A stretch of 64,000 bases of DNA from Variovorax sp. Root411. GTDB taxonomy: Bacteria; Pseudomonadota; Gammaproteobacteria; Burkholderiales; Burkholderiaceae_C. Shown in pieces: positions 43,551 through 52,791 of this stretch; the stretch's first letter is position 1, and the number at the start of each line of letters is the position of its first letter. The DNA is taken from NCBI RefSeq assembly GCF_001425205.1, contig NZ_LMDW01000016.1, positions 434,001-498,000 on the forward strand. The letters run 5' to 3'. Made by a program: the position numbers and the translations under genes. Under the pieces are notes generated by a model. That model searched no databases and was not told the DNA's origin. It saw only the letters and a program-made list of their open reading frames with translations.

Positions 43551-45190
43551 TTCTTGTCGTCCGGTTTGCCGCGCAGCAGCGACTCGGGATGGCGTTCGAG
43601 GTAGTCGGTCAGCACGCGCACCGAGCCCGCGGCGCGCGTCAGCTCCTGCAGCGTCTGGCGCATGTCCTGCTGCAGCGGCGAGTCGTCGGCCAGCGTGCGT
43701 TCGGCCGAGTTCACGGTCTTGCGCACGTCCTTCATGGCCGCGGCCAGCTCGGGCGTGACGTCGTTGTTGATGCGGTTCACCGTCTGCTCGGTGGTTGTCA
43801 GCGTCTTGTTGAGCGCCGCGAGCGTGGTGCGCAGGTCGCCCGCGATCTGCTCGTACGGCACCTTGTTGAGCTTGGTCGCGATTTCCTGCACCTGCGACTG
43901 GATCTCGTCGAGGCTGTTGGCCACGGTGGGCAGCTCGACCGGGTTCTTCGTCAGGTCGATCTTGACCGGCGGCGCCTTCGGAAAGAAGTCGAGCGCCACG
44001 TAGACCTGCCCGGTCAGCAGGTTGCCGTTGCGCAACTGCGCGCGCAGGCCCTTCTCGGCCAGGAAGCGCAGCCGCTCCTGCTGGGTGGCGCGCGATTCGA
44101 TGCCGCTTTCGCCGGCGCGGCGGCGCAGGCGGTCGGGGTAGACCTGCACCAGCACCGGCATGCGGAACTCACGCTCGGCGCGGTCGAACTCGACGCCGAT
44201 CGACTTGACCTCACCGATCACCACGCCGCGGAAATCCACCGGCGCGCCCGGCGTCAGGCCGCGCAGCGACTGGTTGAAATACATCAGCAGCGGTTGCGAA
44301 GGCCCGTCGGGCTCCTTCATGGCGGCGGCTTCGTCCTGCGCCAGTGCGAAGGCGGCATTCTCCTTGGCGACCGGGCCCATCGCGTCGTCGGGCGCCTGGA
44401 AGGCGATGCCGCCGAGCAGGATGGTCGCCAGCGACTGCGTGCGCAGCGTGAAGCCGCTGGCGCTCAGTTGCGCATCGATGCCGCTGGCCTGCCAGAAGCG
44501 CGTGTTCATGCCCACGAACTTGTCGTAAGGCGAGTTGACGAAGACGCGCATGGTCACCCCGCGTCCGTCGCCATCGAGTTCGTAGGCGGCCACCTGCCCG
44601 ACCTTGACGCGCCGGAAGTACACCGGCGAGCCCACGTCGAGCGAGCCCACGTCGTTGGCGCGCAGCAGGAATTGCTTGCCCGAGTCGTCGCGCGTGACGA
44701 TGGGCGGGGTTTCGAGCCCGGTGAACTCGCCGGCGGTGTCTTCCGACACGCCCGCGTCGGCGCCGATGTAAGCGCCCGACAGCAAGGTGTTGAGCCCCGA
44801 GATGCCGGAGGTGTCGAGCCGGGGCCGCACCACCCAGAAGCGAGAGTCCGCGGCGGTGAAGCCCTTGGCATCCTTGTTGAACTGCACCAGGACGCGCACG
44901 TGCGAGCGGTCACGCGCCAGCCGCAGGTGGGTGACGAGGCCGATCTGCACGTCCTTGTACTTCACGGCGGTCTTGCCGGCCTCCAGGCCCTCTGCCGTCT
45001 TGAAGGTCAGCACCACCTCGGGCCCGCGCTCCAGCAGGATGCGGGCGACCAGCGTGATGCCGACCAGCGCAGCCACGATGGGAATCAGCCAGATCAGCGA
45101 GGGCAGCCATTCGCGCCGGCGCACCACGCGCGGCTTGGGCAATGCGGGCGGGGGTGCCGGTTTGTCCTGGGGTTGGTCTTCTTCACTCAT
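43547..45190 (-). CDS. pqiB: PqiB-like MCE protein (intermembrane transport)
   Basis: The product is 547 residues. One N-terminal membrane helix (LIWLIPIVAALVGITLVARI) anchors three tandem MCE domains, recognisable by FKTAEGLEAGKTAVKYKDVQ, LRANDVGSLDVGSPVYFRRV and RGLTPGAPVDFRGVVIGEVK. A long C-terminal coiled-coil region (about 400-520) forms the needle that spans the periplasm in PqiB. It is expected to carry lipids between the membranes. Overlaps of four bases with both neighbours fix the operon pqiA-pqiA-pqiB-pqiC. Confidence 0.92.
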   Translation of the reverse strand: MSEEDQPQDKPAPPPALPKPRVVRRREWLPSLIWLIPIVAALVGITLVARILLERGPEVVLTFKTAEGLEAGKTAVKYKDVQIGLVTHLRLARDRSHVRVLVQFNKDAKGFTAADSRFWVVRPRLDTSGISGLNTLLSGAYIGADAGVSEDTAGEFTGLETPPIVTRDDSGKQFLLRANDVGSLDVGSPVYFRRVKVGQVAAYELDGDGRGVTMRVFVNSPYDKFVGMNTRFWQASGIDAQLSASGFTLRTQSLATILLGGIAFQAPDDAMGPVAKENAAFALAQDEAAAMKEPDGPSQPLLMYFNQSLRGLTPGAPVDFRGVVIGEVKSIGVEFDRAEREFRMPVLVQVYPDRLRRRAGESGIESRATQQERLRFLAEKGLRAQLRNGNLLTGQVYVALDFFPKAPPVKIDLTKNPVELPTVANSLDEIQSQVQEIATKLNKVPYEQIAGDLRTTLAALNKTLTTTEQTVNRINNDVTPELAAAMKDVRKTVNSAERTLADDSPLQQDMRQTLQELTRAAGSVRVLTDYLERHPESLLRGKPDDKK

Positions 45191-45906
45191 GCTGGTTTCT
45201 CGTCTCTGATTTCATGTCCCTGTGCAGCCTCGCTGTCCCACGTGAGCTTCGGGTCGAAGCTCAGCGAGGCCAGCATGGTCAGCACCACCACCGACCCGAA
45301 GGCCGCGATGCCCACGCCCGCGGTGATGACCGCGAAACCCTGGATCTGCACCAGCCCGGTCAGCAGCGACACCACGAACACGTCGAGCATCGACCAGCGG
45401 CCGATGACCTCGATGATGTGATACAGCTTCGCCCGCTCGCGCCGGCGCCATGTGCTGCCGCGCTGCGCCAGCACCACGAGCAGGAAAAGCACCGCCAGCT
45501 TGAACAGCGGCACCAGGAAGCTCGCGATGAAAACGATGGCCGCGAGGCCGTAGGCGCCCGACACCCAGAAATAGATCACCCCGCTCAGGATGGTGTCGTT
45601 CTGCGTGCCGAACAGCGTGCGCGTGATCATCACCGGCAGCAGGTTGGCCGGGATGTACATCATGCACGCCGCGATCAGCAGGGCCCAGGTGCGGTTCAGG
45701 CTCTGCGGCTTGCGCGTGTGCAGGCGCGTGCCGCAGCGGCCGCAGGCCTCGCCCTCCTCGGCGTTCTTCCAGACGGCGGCGCAGTGCGGGCAGGCCAGGA
45801 GGCCGAGCGAGGCGGCGGTGGGGACGTGCGCGTCTTCGTCGTGGAGGTCGTGCGCATCGTCGGCCTCGTGGGGTTCGCGCGGCCACGGGAAGGCGAACAG
45901 CTTCAT
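45187..45906 (-). CDS. pqiA: PqiA-like integral membrane protein (second half)
   Basis: The product is 239 residues. A Cys-rich zinc-ribbon-like head (LLACPHCAAVWKNAEEGEAC then GRCG) precedes four membrane helices, with the family motif SLNRTWALLIAACMMYIPAN. It corresponds to the C-terminal half of E. coli PqiA, here a separate gene. The acidic N-terminus (EDEADDAHDLHDEDAHV-like) is cytoplasmic. It overlaps both neighbours by four bases, so it is made together with the first PqiA protein and PqiB. Confidence 0.9.
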   Translation of the reverse strand: MKLFAFPWPREPHEADDAHDLHDEDAHVPTAASLGLLACPHCAAVWKNAEEGEACGRCGTRLHTRKPQSLNRTWALLIAACMMYIPANLLPVMITRTLFGTQNDTILSGVIYFWVSGAYGLAAIVFIASFLVPLFKLAVLFLLVVLAQRGSTWRRRERAKLYHIIEVIGRWSMLDVFVVSLLTGLVQIQGFAVITAGVGIAAFGSVVVLTMLASLSFDPKLTWDSEAAQGHEIRDEKPA

Positions 45907-46544
45907 GATGCCGGCGCCCCTTCATCGTGCGCCTCGCCCTTCGGGCGGAACGTCATTTCCCAGAACGCGCCGGGGTTGAACGACAGCACCACCGTCAGCA
46001 TGACCGTGAGCGCCATGAAGGCCCACAGCGCCGCGCCCGGCACGACTGACGCCATGCTGGAGAGCTTGACGATGGCCACCAGCACGCCGAGCAGGAACAC
46101 TTCGATCATTCCCCAGGGCCGCAGCGACTGCATCAGCCGCACCAGCAGCGCGAAGCCCAGGGGCCGGCGCTCGCGGCTCAGCGGAACCAGCAGGTACGCG
46201 AGGATGCACAGCTGCAGGAAGGGAAAAAGAATGGTCGTGGCCAGTACCAGCAGCGCCACCACCGACATGCCCTCGGCGCCCAGCGCCACCACCGCGCCGG
46301 CCAGCGTGGTCTGGCTGCGCAGGCCCTGCAGCTCGATCTCGACGATGGGAAACAGGTTCGCGATGGCGAACATGATCAGACAGGCCACCGTCAGCGGAAG
46401 GATGCGGCGCTCCTGCCGGCCGGGGTGCCGGTCGAGCTCGGTGCCGCAGCGCGGACAGTGCGCCACGTCGCGCGGCTGCAACGGCGCGCGGCTGTAGACC
46501 GCATCGCAACCCGGGCAGACCACGGTGTCAGGTACTTCCGTCAT
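45903..46544 (-). CDS. PqiA-like integral membrane protein (first half)
   Basis: The product is 213 residues. The zinc-ribbon-like head CPGCDAVYSRAPLQPRDVAH, then CPRCG, is followed by four membrane helices with IANLFPIVEIELQGLRSQTT and FLLGVLVAIVKLSSMA blocks typical of the PqiA domain. In E. coli a single PqiA carries two such domains; here they are split into two genes. It opens the pqi unit, and the promoter must lie in the 69-bp gap 46545-46613. Confidence 0.88.
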   Translation of the reverse strand: MTEVPDTVVCPGCDAVYSRAPLQPRDVAHCPRCGTELDRHPGRQERRILPLTVACLIMFAIANLFPIVEIELQGLRSQTTLAGAVVALGAEGMSVVALLVLATTILFPFLQLCILAYLLVPLSRERRPLGFALLVRLMQSLRPWGMIEVFLLGVLVAIVKLSSMASVVPGAALWAFMALTVMLTVVLSFNPGAFWEMTFRPKGEAHDEGAPAS

Positions 46545-46613
46545 AGGTGAGTACCCTAACTCATTCAGCCGCCGGGGCCCGGGATTGAAACCATTTAAAG
46601 CCCTCGCCGGGCC

Positions 46614-48077
46614 CTACGTCTTGAGGCGCAGGGTACTGAAAACCGCCGCCACCGCGGCACAGCTGGCCGCCAGCACCAGCGCCACCACCGGGCCATGCCC
46701 ACCGTGCGGGCTCCAGACGCTGAAGACGCCAGCCAGCACCACCGCCCCCAACGTCTGCCCGGTCAGCCGGGCCGTGCCCAGCATGCCGCTGGCCGCGCCG
46801 CTGCGGTGCGCGGGCGGCGAGGTCACGATGGTGTGGTTGTTGGGCGACTGGAACAGTCCGAAGCCCAGCCCGCACAGCGCCATGCGCCAGGCGATGTCGG
46901 CATCGCCCGGGTGCGCAGGCAGCGCCGCCAGCAGCGCCAGGCCGCTGGCCAGGAGGCCCAGCCCGATGCCGCCCAGCAGCCCGTCGGGGTAGCGGCCGAT
47001 CAGGCGCCCGGCGATGGGCGCCATCACCACGATGGCCAGCGGCCATGCGGTGATCAGCAGCCCCGCCTCGATGTGGCTGCGCCCGTACACGTCCAGCAGC
47101 AGGAATGGCAGCGCGATGTAGGCCAGCATCTGCGCGCAGAACGCGGCCACCGAAGTGCCCATCGACAGCGCGAACACCGGAATACGCAGCAGGTCGATGG
47201 GGAACAGCGGTACCGCCTGCCTGCGCTGGCGCTGCAGGTAGATGAAGCCGACCACCACCCCGGCCAGCAGGATGCCCCAGGCCGAGGCCTGCGAACCGCC
47301 AGCGCCCTGCACCGCCCCTTCGCGCACGCCGAGCCGGTCCACGCCGAGGAACACGAGCGAGAACATCAGCACGTTGAGCGCCACGTCGACTGGCGAAAAC
47401 CGCAGCCCCGCTGCCGGCGCCACGCGATTGAACGGCAGTGCCCGCATGCCCAGCGCAAAAGTGACGATGCCCAGCGGCACGTTGATGGCGAAGAGCCAGG
47501 GCCACGAGGCCACCGACAAGATGGCCGCGGCCACCGAAGGCCCGGCCACGGAAGACGTCGCGACCACCAGCGAATTGATCGCCATGCCCTTGCCCAGCTG
47601 CGCCGACGGATACGTCAGCCTCACCAGCGCCGCGTTCACGCTCATGATGCCGGCGGCGCCGAGCCCCTGGAAGGCGCGCGCCGCGATCAGCGTCCCGAGC
47701 GAATCGGCAAACGTTGCGGCCAGCGACGACAGCGTGAACACCGCCATGCCCACCAGATACACGCGCCGGTAGCCGACGAGATCGCCCAGCGAGGCCAGCG
47801 GCAGCAGCATCACCAGCGTGGCGATCTGGTACGCGTTGACCACCCAGATCGCCTGCGACGGGCTGGCCTGCAATTCGCGCGCGATGCCCGGCAGAGCCAG
47901 GTTGACGATGGTGCCGTCGAGCACCGCCACGATCAGCCCGAGGATGATGACCAGCATCGCCCAGCCGCGTTCCGGCATGGCCAGCCCGTCGACGGGCTTG
48001 TGGGCTGCGTTGCTGTTGTCGTTGTTGGTGTCTTCTTCGGCAGCCGGGAGCCCGGCGCCTGCGCGTACCGTGTTCAT
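46614..48077 (-). CDS. MFS efflux transporter (DHA2-like)
   Basis: Starting at ATG 48075-48077 gives 487 residues; the frame is open upstream only as a shadow. After a 38-residue polar lead come about 14 helices, with VAVLDGTIVNLALPGIAREL, LGDLVGYRRVYLVGMAVFTL and AGIMSVNAALVRLTYPSAQL as MFS signatures. The start overlaps the Bcr/CflA stop by one base (TGATG), so the two pumps are translationally coupled. Substrate unknown. Confidence 0.88.
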   Translation of the reverse strand: MNTVRAGAGLPAAEEDTNNDNSNAAHKPVDGLAMPERGWAMLVIILGLIVAVLDGTIVNLALPGIARELQASPSQAIWVVNAYQIATLVMLLPLASLGDLVGYRRVYLVGMAVFTLSSLAATFADSLGTLIAARAFQGLGAAGIMSVNAALVRLTYPSAQLGKGMAINSLVVATSSVAGPSVAAAILSVASWPWLFAINVPLGIVTFALGMRALPFNRVAPAAGLRFSPVDVALNVLMFSLVFLGVDRLGVREGAVQGAGGSQASAWGILLAGVVVGFIYLQRQRRQAVPLFPIDLLRIPVFALSMGTSVAAFCAQMLAYIALPFLLLDVYGRSHIEAGLLITAWPLAIVVMAPIAGRLIGRYPDGLLGGIGLGLLASGLALLAALPAHPGDADIAWRMALCGLGFGLFQSPNNHTIVTSPPAHRSGAASGMLGTARLTGQTLGAVVLAGVFSVWSPHGGHGPVVALVLAASCAAVAAVFSTLRLKT

Positions 48078-49291
48078 CAGGCCTGCTGCGTCCTTCGCGC
48101 GTGTCCGGAGCCCACGCCGCCCAGCGTGAGCCAGGTCAGCACCAGCGCGATGAGCGCGCCGCCGGCCATGCCGGCCACCATCGGCAGCGGACGGCCGTCG
48201 GTGAACAAGCCCACCACCGCCATCGCCAGTGCGCCCGTCAGCATCTGCAGCGTACCGAGCAGCGCCGAGGCGGTGCCCGCGATGGCGCCGTGCATCTCGA
48301 GCGCCAGCACGCCGGTGGTCGGGATCACCAGCCCCATGAAGCCCGAGGCGATGAAGTACAGCACGATGAGCACCCAGAGGCTGTCGCCGCCCATCGCGAA
48401 GTAGGCGAACATCGCGAGCATTGCAACGCCGCAGCACACCACGCCGAACTTGACGAGGGTGACCAGCCCGTAGCGCTCGCCCAGCGAGCCGGTGAATTGC
48501 GAGGCCCCGATGAAGGCCGCCGCGTTCACCCCGAAGGCCACGCTGTAGAGCGCGGGCGACAGGCCGTAGTGGTCGATCATCACGAACGACGAGTTCGCGA
48601 GGTAGGTGAAGAAGCCCGCCATCGCGAAGCTGCCGATGAACACCAGCCCGAGGTAATGCGTGTCTCGCAGCAGCAACCAGTAGGCCGACAGCGCGCTGCC
48701 CAGGCTGCTTTCGACGCGTTCCGAGGCGGGGCGCGTTTCATCGAGCAGCTTGACCATCATCGCGAGGCCCGCCACGGCCGCGATGGTCACGGCCCAGAAC
48801 ACGCCGCGCCAGCCCGCAACCGCGATCACCGCGCTGCCCGCGAGCGGCGCGAGGATCGGCGACACGCTGAACACCAGCATCAACAGCGACATGAGCCGCG
48901 CGGCGTCGGTGCCCGTGTGCAGGTCGCGCACCACGGCGCGCGGGATCGCCATGCCGGCCGCGGCGCCCAGGCCTTGGACGAAGCGCAGCACGATCAGCGT
49001 CTGGATGTCGGTCGCCATCGCGCAGCCCACGCTGGCGAGCGCGAACAGCAGCAGCCCTGCATACAGCGGCGGCTTGCGGCCCATCATGTCGGAGATCGGT
49101 CCGTACAACAGTTGCCCTGCGCCGAGCGACAGGAAGAAGGCGGTGAGGCTCATCTGCACCGCGCCGATGTCGGCGTGCAGGCTCTGTCCGATGGCAGGCA
49201 GCGCCGGCAGGTACATGTCGATGGCGAATGGCCCGATGGCCGAGAGCAGGCCCAGCAACAGGGCCATCTTGAAGAAGGGAGAAGAACGCAT
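48077..49291 (-). CDS. Bcr/CflA family multidrug efflux transporter
   Basis: The ATG at 49291 follows AAGGGAGAA and gives 404 residues with twelve helices. Family signatures are PFAIDMYLPALPAIGQSLHA near the N-terminus, LLYGPISDMMGRKPPLYAGL (motif A) and GLGAAAGMAIPRAVVRDLHT, as in bicyclomycin and chloramphenicol exporters. It is followed without a gap by a DHA2-like MFS gene, an uncommon pairing of two full pumps in one unit. No adjacent regulator is seen. Confidence 0.92.
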   Translation of the reverse strand: MRSSPFFKMALLLGLLSAIGPFAIDMYLPALPAIGQSLHADIGAVQMSLTAFFLSLGAGQLLYGPISDMMGRKPPLYAGLLLFALASVGCAMATDIQTLIVLRFVQGLGAAAGMAIPRAVVRDLHTGTDAARLMSLLMLVFSVSPILAPLAGSAVIAVAGWRGVFWAVTIAAVAGLAMMVKLLDETRPASERVESSLGSALSAYWLLLRDTHYLGLVFIGSFAMAGFFTYLANSSFVMIDHYGLSPALYSVAFGVNAAAFIGASQFTGSLGERYGLVTLVKFGVVCCGVAMLAMFAYFAMGGDSLWVLIVLYFIASGFMGLVIPTTGVLALEMHGAIAGTASALLGTLQMLTGALAMAVVGLFTDGRPLPMVAGMAGGALIALVLTWLTLGGVGSGHARRTQQA

Positions 49292-49418
49292 TGAACCGAT
49301 TGTCGTCAAGCACGGCAATCGCTGCAGGCGTGGGGTCTGCGCCTCGCCCGAGCTAATTCTGGCCAAAGAATCGCGCAGCCGCGAACCAGTAAAACTTCGC
49401 CGAATGAACGGTTTCGGC

Positions 49419-50279
49419 TTACTTCCCAGCGGGCCAGAACACCAGCGCGCGCAGTTCGATGCTGCGGCGAGGCGGCCCCTCGCGCGAACCGGTCGGGTCT
49501 TCGAACGCGGTGTGCGCGGTAAAGCGCGCCACGCCGTCTTCGCGCGAGTCGTAGATCTTCAGCAGCAGCGCCTCGTCGGGCCGCAGGCGCGGAAACCAGT
49601 ACCAGCGGTGGTTCGGGTTCCAGGTGAAGGAATAGATCTCGCCGACCTTGTCCGGATAGACGAGGTCGCTCGGCACCATGTCTTCCGTTGAAATGGAGCG
49701 CGCGTCGCACAGCGCAAGCGGCAGGCGCTCGACCGTGGCCAGCGGACGCCACAGGTTGACGATCGCGAACCGCTGCTTCAGGCGCTCCTCGGCCTCTTCG
49801 GGCGGCAGGTGGTCGCGCACGCGGCGGGGCGCGGAAACGAAAGTCTGGTCGTTGTGCACGCGGCGCACCGGCTCGCGCAGTTCGACCGTGCGGCGCGAGC
49901 CTTGCGCGCTGTCGCGCAGCGTGTGGTCGAACACGACGATCTTCTCGGCACCAGTGAGGTCGCGCAGCAAGGCCTCGGACTCGCGGTAGTAGATGTCGCG
50001 GATCGTTGCGTCGTGCGAGAAATCGGCGAGCGCGCTGCGATGCGAAATCTGCGTGAAGCCGCTGCGGTCCAGCGTCAGTTCGTTCAGCGCCACCAGCGGG
50101 CGGCCGTCGCGGATCGTCACGCGGCGCGGCTCCAGTTCGCCAGTCACCCAGGGCGTGCCCTGCGGCGGCTCGAAGGTATAGCTCACAGGCCGGCCCTGGC
50201 CCGCCTTCAGGTAGTTGAGCTCCGCTTCCACCGAAGGCAGCGTGGCTGCCAGCATCTGTCCGTTCGACCCAGCACTCAT
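49419..50279 (-). CDS. CmcJ/NvfI (AsaB-like) family oxidoreductase or methyltransferase-annotated protein
   Basis: Starting at ATG 50277-50279 (MSAGSNGQMLAATLPSVEAE) gives 286 residues. The blocks ISHRSALADFSHDATIRDIY, VVFDHTLRDSAQGSRRTVEL, HNDQTFVSAPRRVRDHLP, FAIVNLWRPL and the terminal RFTAHTAFEDPTGS with PPRRSIELRAL define the CmcJ/AsaB family. Members are often called 7alpha-cephem-methoxylase (CmcJ) or GA4-desaturase-like and act on diverse small molecules; the H-N-D motif resembles a metal site of Fe(II)/2-oxoglutarate enzymes. Substrate unknown; it is alone between a drug pump and an M48 protease. Confidence 0.82.
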   Translation of the reverse strand: MSAGSNGQMLAATLPSVEAELNYLKAGQGRPVSYTFEPPQGTPWVTGELEPRRVTIRDGRPLVALNELTLDRSGFTQISHRSALADFSHDATIRDIYYRESEALLRDLTGAEKIVVFDHTLRDSAQGSRRTVELREPVRRVHNDQTFVSAPRRVRDHLPPEEAEERLKQRFAIVNLWRPLATVERLPLALCDARSISTEDMVPSDLVYPDKVGEIYSFTWNPNHRWYWFPRLRPDEALLLKIYDSREDGVARFTAHTAFEDPTGSREGPPRRSIELRALVFWPAGK

Positions 50280-50574
50280 GCGATGCGACTCCTCGAAACG
50301 ATTACTCGAACGGCCGCGAGCCTGGAATGGGAAGAAAGCACAGAAGAAGTGATGATGAAGCTTGCGGCCACGGATGATCGCCAAGGCTATACCTGCACCC
50401 CGCGAAGCAGAAGAATGCAAAGGGCATAACCTTGCTCGCCGAAGGTCGGTACCCCGCGGCGCTTGACGTTGCAGCGGGCTTCACTCCTCGCGCCGCACCC
50501 GCTACCCTATCGCCTTCCCGGACCGCCCCACAACAACTCACAGCATCCGCTTTCCAGGAAGGAGCAGCACCCTT

Positions 50575-52428
50575 ATGGCCCTCGCCCGCACGATCCACGC
50601 AGACCTCCTGCGCGTTTTCGTTCTCACGCTCGTGTCGCTGTTCGCCATTCCGGCGGCGACGCTGGCCTTCACCGAATACGCGCTGCGTTCGCAGGACGCG
50701 GCCTTCCTGCAATCGATAGAGAAGCGCATCGCCGGCGATGCGCAGCTCTCGTCCAAGGACAAGGCCGAAGCCACCGATTTCTATCGCAGCCATCCGCTCT
50801 CCAAGGCCTGCGACGCCACCGCGCCGGAAGACAGGAACTTCCACGACAAGGTGTGCAGCCCCTACTCGATGCAGTGGCAGTTCCACTGGGCCGATCGCGC
50901 CGCCATCTGGACCATCGTGCTCGGCGCCGCGCTGCTCGCGGCGGCGCTGGTGTTGGGCGCACTGGCCTTCGCCAACCGCGGGCTGCGCTACGCCAGCTTC
51001 GTCGCGGGCTGGCGGCTGATGACGGTGTCGAGCGCGGTCGAGGTCGTGCTGCAGAGCGCGATGCTGGTGTGGCTGTCGTTCTGGCTCACGGCCTATTTCT
51101 GGCAGAGCTACTACGTCAAGCTGATCGCGTTGGCGGGCATCATGGCCGGGGCCGCTGTGTTCTACGCGATCTACACGCTGTTCAAGAAGCTGCCCTGGGG
51201 CAACGAGATCGAGGGCGAACTGATCGCGCAAGCGGACGCACCGCGCCTGTGGGAACGCATCCGCCAGCTGGCAGGCCGCGTGAAGACCGCGCCGCCCGAC
51301 CAGATCGTGGCCGGCATCGACACCAATTTCTTCGTGACCGAGGCGCCGTGCGAAGTCAGGGGCCGCACCCTGCAGGGCCGCACGCTGTTCGTCAGCCTTC
51401 CGCTGCTGCGCGTGCTCGACCAGGCCGAGGCCGATGCGGTGCTCGCGCATGAGCTGGCGCACCTGGGCGGCGGCGACACCCGCAGCAGCGCGGCGCTCGG
51501 CCCCAAGCTGCTGCAGTTCGACCAGTACACCTGGAAGATGCGCAGCGGCGGCCTCACCATCGTGGCGCACTACCTGCTCCGGCTGTACCGCATGATCTTC
51601 GCGTTCGCCCTGGCGCGCGACAGCCGCGAGCGCGAATACAAGGCCGACCGCGTGGCCGCCGGCCTCACGGCACCGCATGCCATCGTGCAGTCGCTCATCA
51701 AGATCTCGGCCTACGCGAGCTACCGCAACGACGTCGAGCGCAAGCTGTTCGCGCAGAACCGCGAGCATGACGGCGCGCTGGGCATCGCCCACTTCGTGGC
51801 GGACGGCCTGCCGCCCTACGCCAGCTCCGATGCATTCATCGAGGCGATGAAGACCGCCGACGTGCCACACCCCTACGACAGCCACCCTCCGCTGCTGGAG
51901 CGCATGCGCAACGTCGGCCACCACGTGCCCGAGAGCGCCTACGGTGCCATCGTCGCGACCGCACCGCAAGCCTCGTGGGCCGACGACATCGAGACCGCCC
52001 CCGCCATCGAGCAACGCCTGTGGAGCGACTACGAGCAGCGCTTCGTGCAGAACCACGAGCTGAGCCTGGCCTACCGCTACGAGCCGGCCACCGATGAAGA
52101 GCGTGCCATCGTGCTGCGGCACTTTCCGCCGGTCGGCTTCGCGCTGAAGAACGGCGACCGCATCGACATCACCTATGCCGGCATGCACCCCAGCGCCGAC
52201 GGCGGCTCGACGATCGCGTGGGACGAGGTCAAGGGCCTGACCTACAAGGACGGCAGCTTCGGCGACACGCTCATCGTCACCCACCACGACAAGGGCATGC
52301 TGGGCGCGCGCACCACCAAGGTGAAGCTCGCGGGCCTGGGCAAGCAAAAGGAAAACTTCAAGGCCGCCACCGGACACTACTGGCAGCGGCACCAGATCAT
52401 GAGGGCGCAGCAGCAACGGCAGCCATGA
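50575..52428 (+). CDS. M48 family membrane metalloprotease
   Basis: The product is 617 residues. Four membrane segments lie in the first 215 residues (VFVLTLVSLFAIPAATLAFT; WTIVLGAALLAAALVLGALA; LVWLSFWLTAYFWQSYYVKL; AGIMAGAAVFYAIYTLF). The zinc motif HELAH is at residues 292-296 (AVLAHELAHLGGGDT) with the third ligand in REREYKADRVAAG. The C-terminal 180 residues are an unassigned soluble extension (PPVGFALKNGDRIDITYAGM). It is probably an inner-membrane housekeeping or stress protease. The 295-bp gap before it is shared with the divergent CmcJ-like gene and shows no notable site. Confidence 0.9.
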   Translation: MALARTIHADLLRVFVLTLVSLFAIPAATLAFTEYALRSQDAAFLQSIEKRIAGDAQLSSKDKAEATDFYRSHPLSKACDATAPEDRNFHDKVCSPYSMQWQFHWADRAAIWTIVLGAALLAAALVLGALAFANRGLRYASFVAGWRLMTVSSAVEVVLQSAMLVWLSFWLTAYFWQSYYVKLIALAGIMAGAAVFYAIYTLFKKLPWGNEIEGELIAQADAPRLWERIRQLAGRVKTAPPDQIVAGIDTNFFVTEAPCEVRGRTLQGRTLFVSLPLLRVLDQAEADAVLAHELAHLGGGDTRSSAALGPKLLQFDQYTWKMRSGGLTIVAHYLLRLYRMIFAFALARDSREREYKADRVAAGLTAPHAIVQSLIKISAYASYRNDVERKLFAQNREHDGALGIAHFVADGLPPYASSDAFIEAMKTADVPHPYDSHPPLLERMRNVGHHVPESAYGAIVATAPQASWADDIETAPAIEQRLWSDYEQRFVQNHELSLAYRYEPATDEERAIVLRHFPPVGFALKNGDRIDITYAGMHPSADGGSTIAWDEVKGLTYKDGSFGDTLIVTHHDKGMLGARTTKVKLAGLGKQKENFKAATGHYWQRHQIMRAQQQRQP

Positions 52429-52574
52429 GGCCCGGTGCCGCCAAGGGCAGCCGGCCTGTGCAATATTTCATGCGCCAGGCGGTTCGGAATGTCATCTGGA
52501 CGTGACCCGGGCGCGTTTTGCAAGAGCGCCTGGAACGACGCATTCCTTCGATGTCTTTGCTTAGAAAGAACCCC

Positions 52575-52736
52575 ATGAAGACCAAGCAGCTCATCCTCTC
52601 CAGCATCCTTGCATTCGCCGGCCTCGCCATGCTGGCGCCGAGCATTGCCTCGGCCGCGCCGTACCACCCGAAAAAGCACAAGGTGTGCAAGTGGGACGCA
52701 CGTCATCACCACCGCGTTTGCCACTGGGTGCGTTGA
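52575..52736 (+). CDS. Tiny exported His-rich protein
   Basis: The product is 53 residues from the ATG at 52575. The signal peptide MKTKQLILSSILAFAGLAML extends to SIASAA; the mature part of about 25 residues contains two cysteines and a His/Arg cluster (KHKVCKWDARHHHRVCHWVR). A metal- or nucleotide-binding periplasmic peptide is possible, but nothing proves it. A strong terminator follows 24 bases later, supporting a monocistronic gene. It is not within the M48 gene's frame and begins 146 bases after its stop. Confidence 0.7.
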   Translation: MKTKQLILSSILAFAGLAMLAPSIASAAPYHPKKHKVCKWDARHHHRVCHWVR

Positions 52737-52760
52737 TTCTGTCGGTGTAGACCGCTCCAG

Positions 52761-52786
52761 GAAGCCCGCTGTTGCGGGCTTCTTTC
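52761..52786 (+). terminator. Rho-independent terminator after the His-rich small gene
   Basis: GAAGCCCGC-TGTT-GCGGGCTTC, a 9-bp perfect stem, ends in a short T-run (TTC TTTC). It also abuts the truncated PPOX remnant on the other strand. Confidence 0.8.
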
Positions 52787-52791
52787 ATGGG

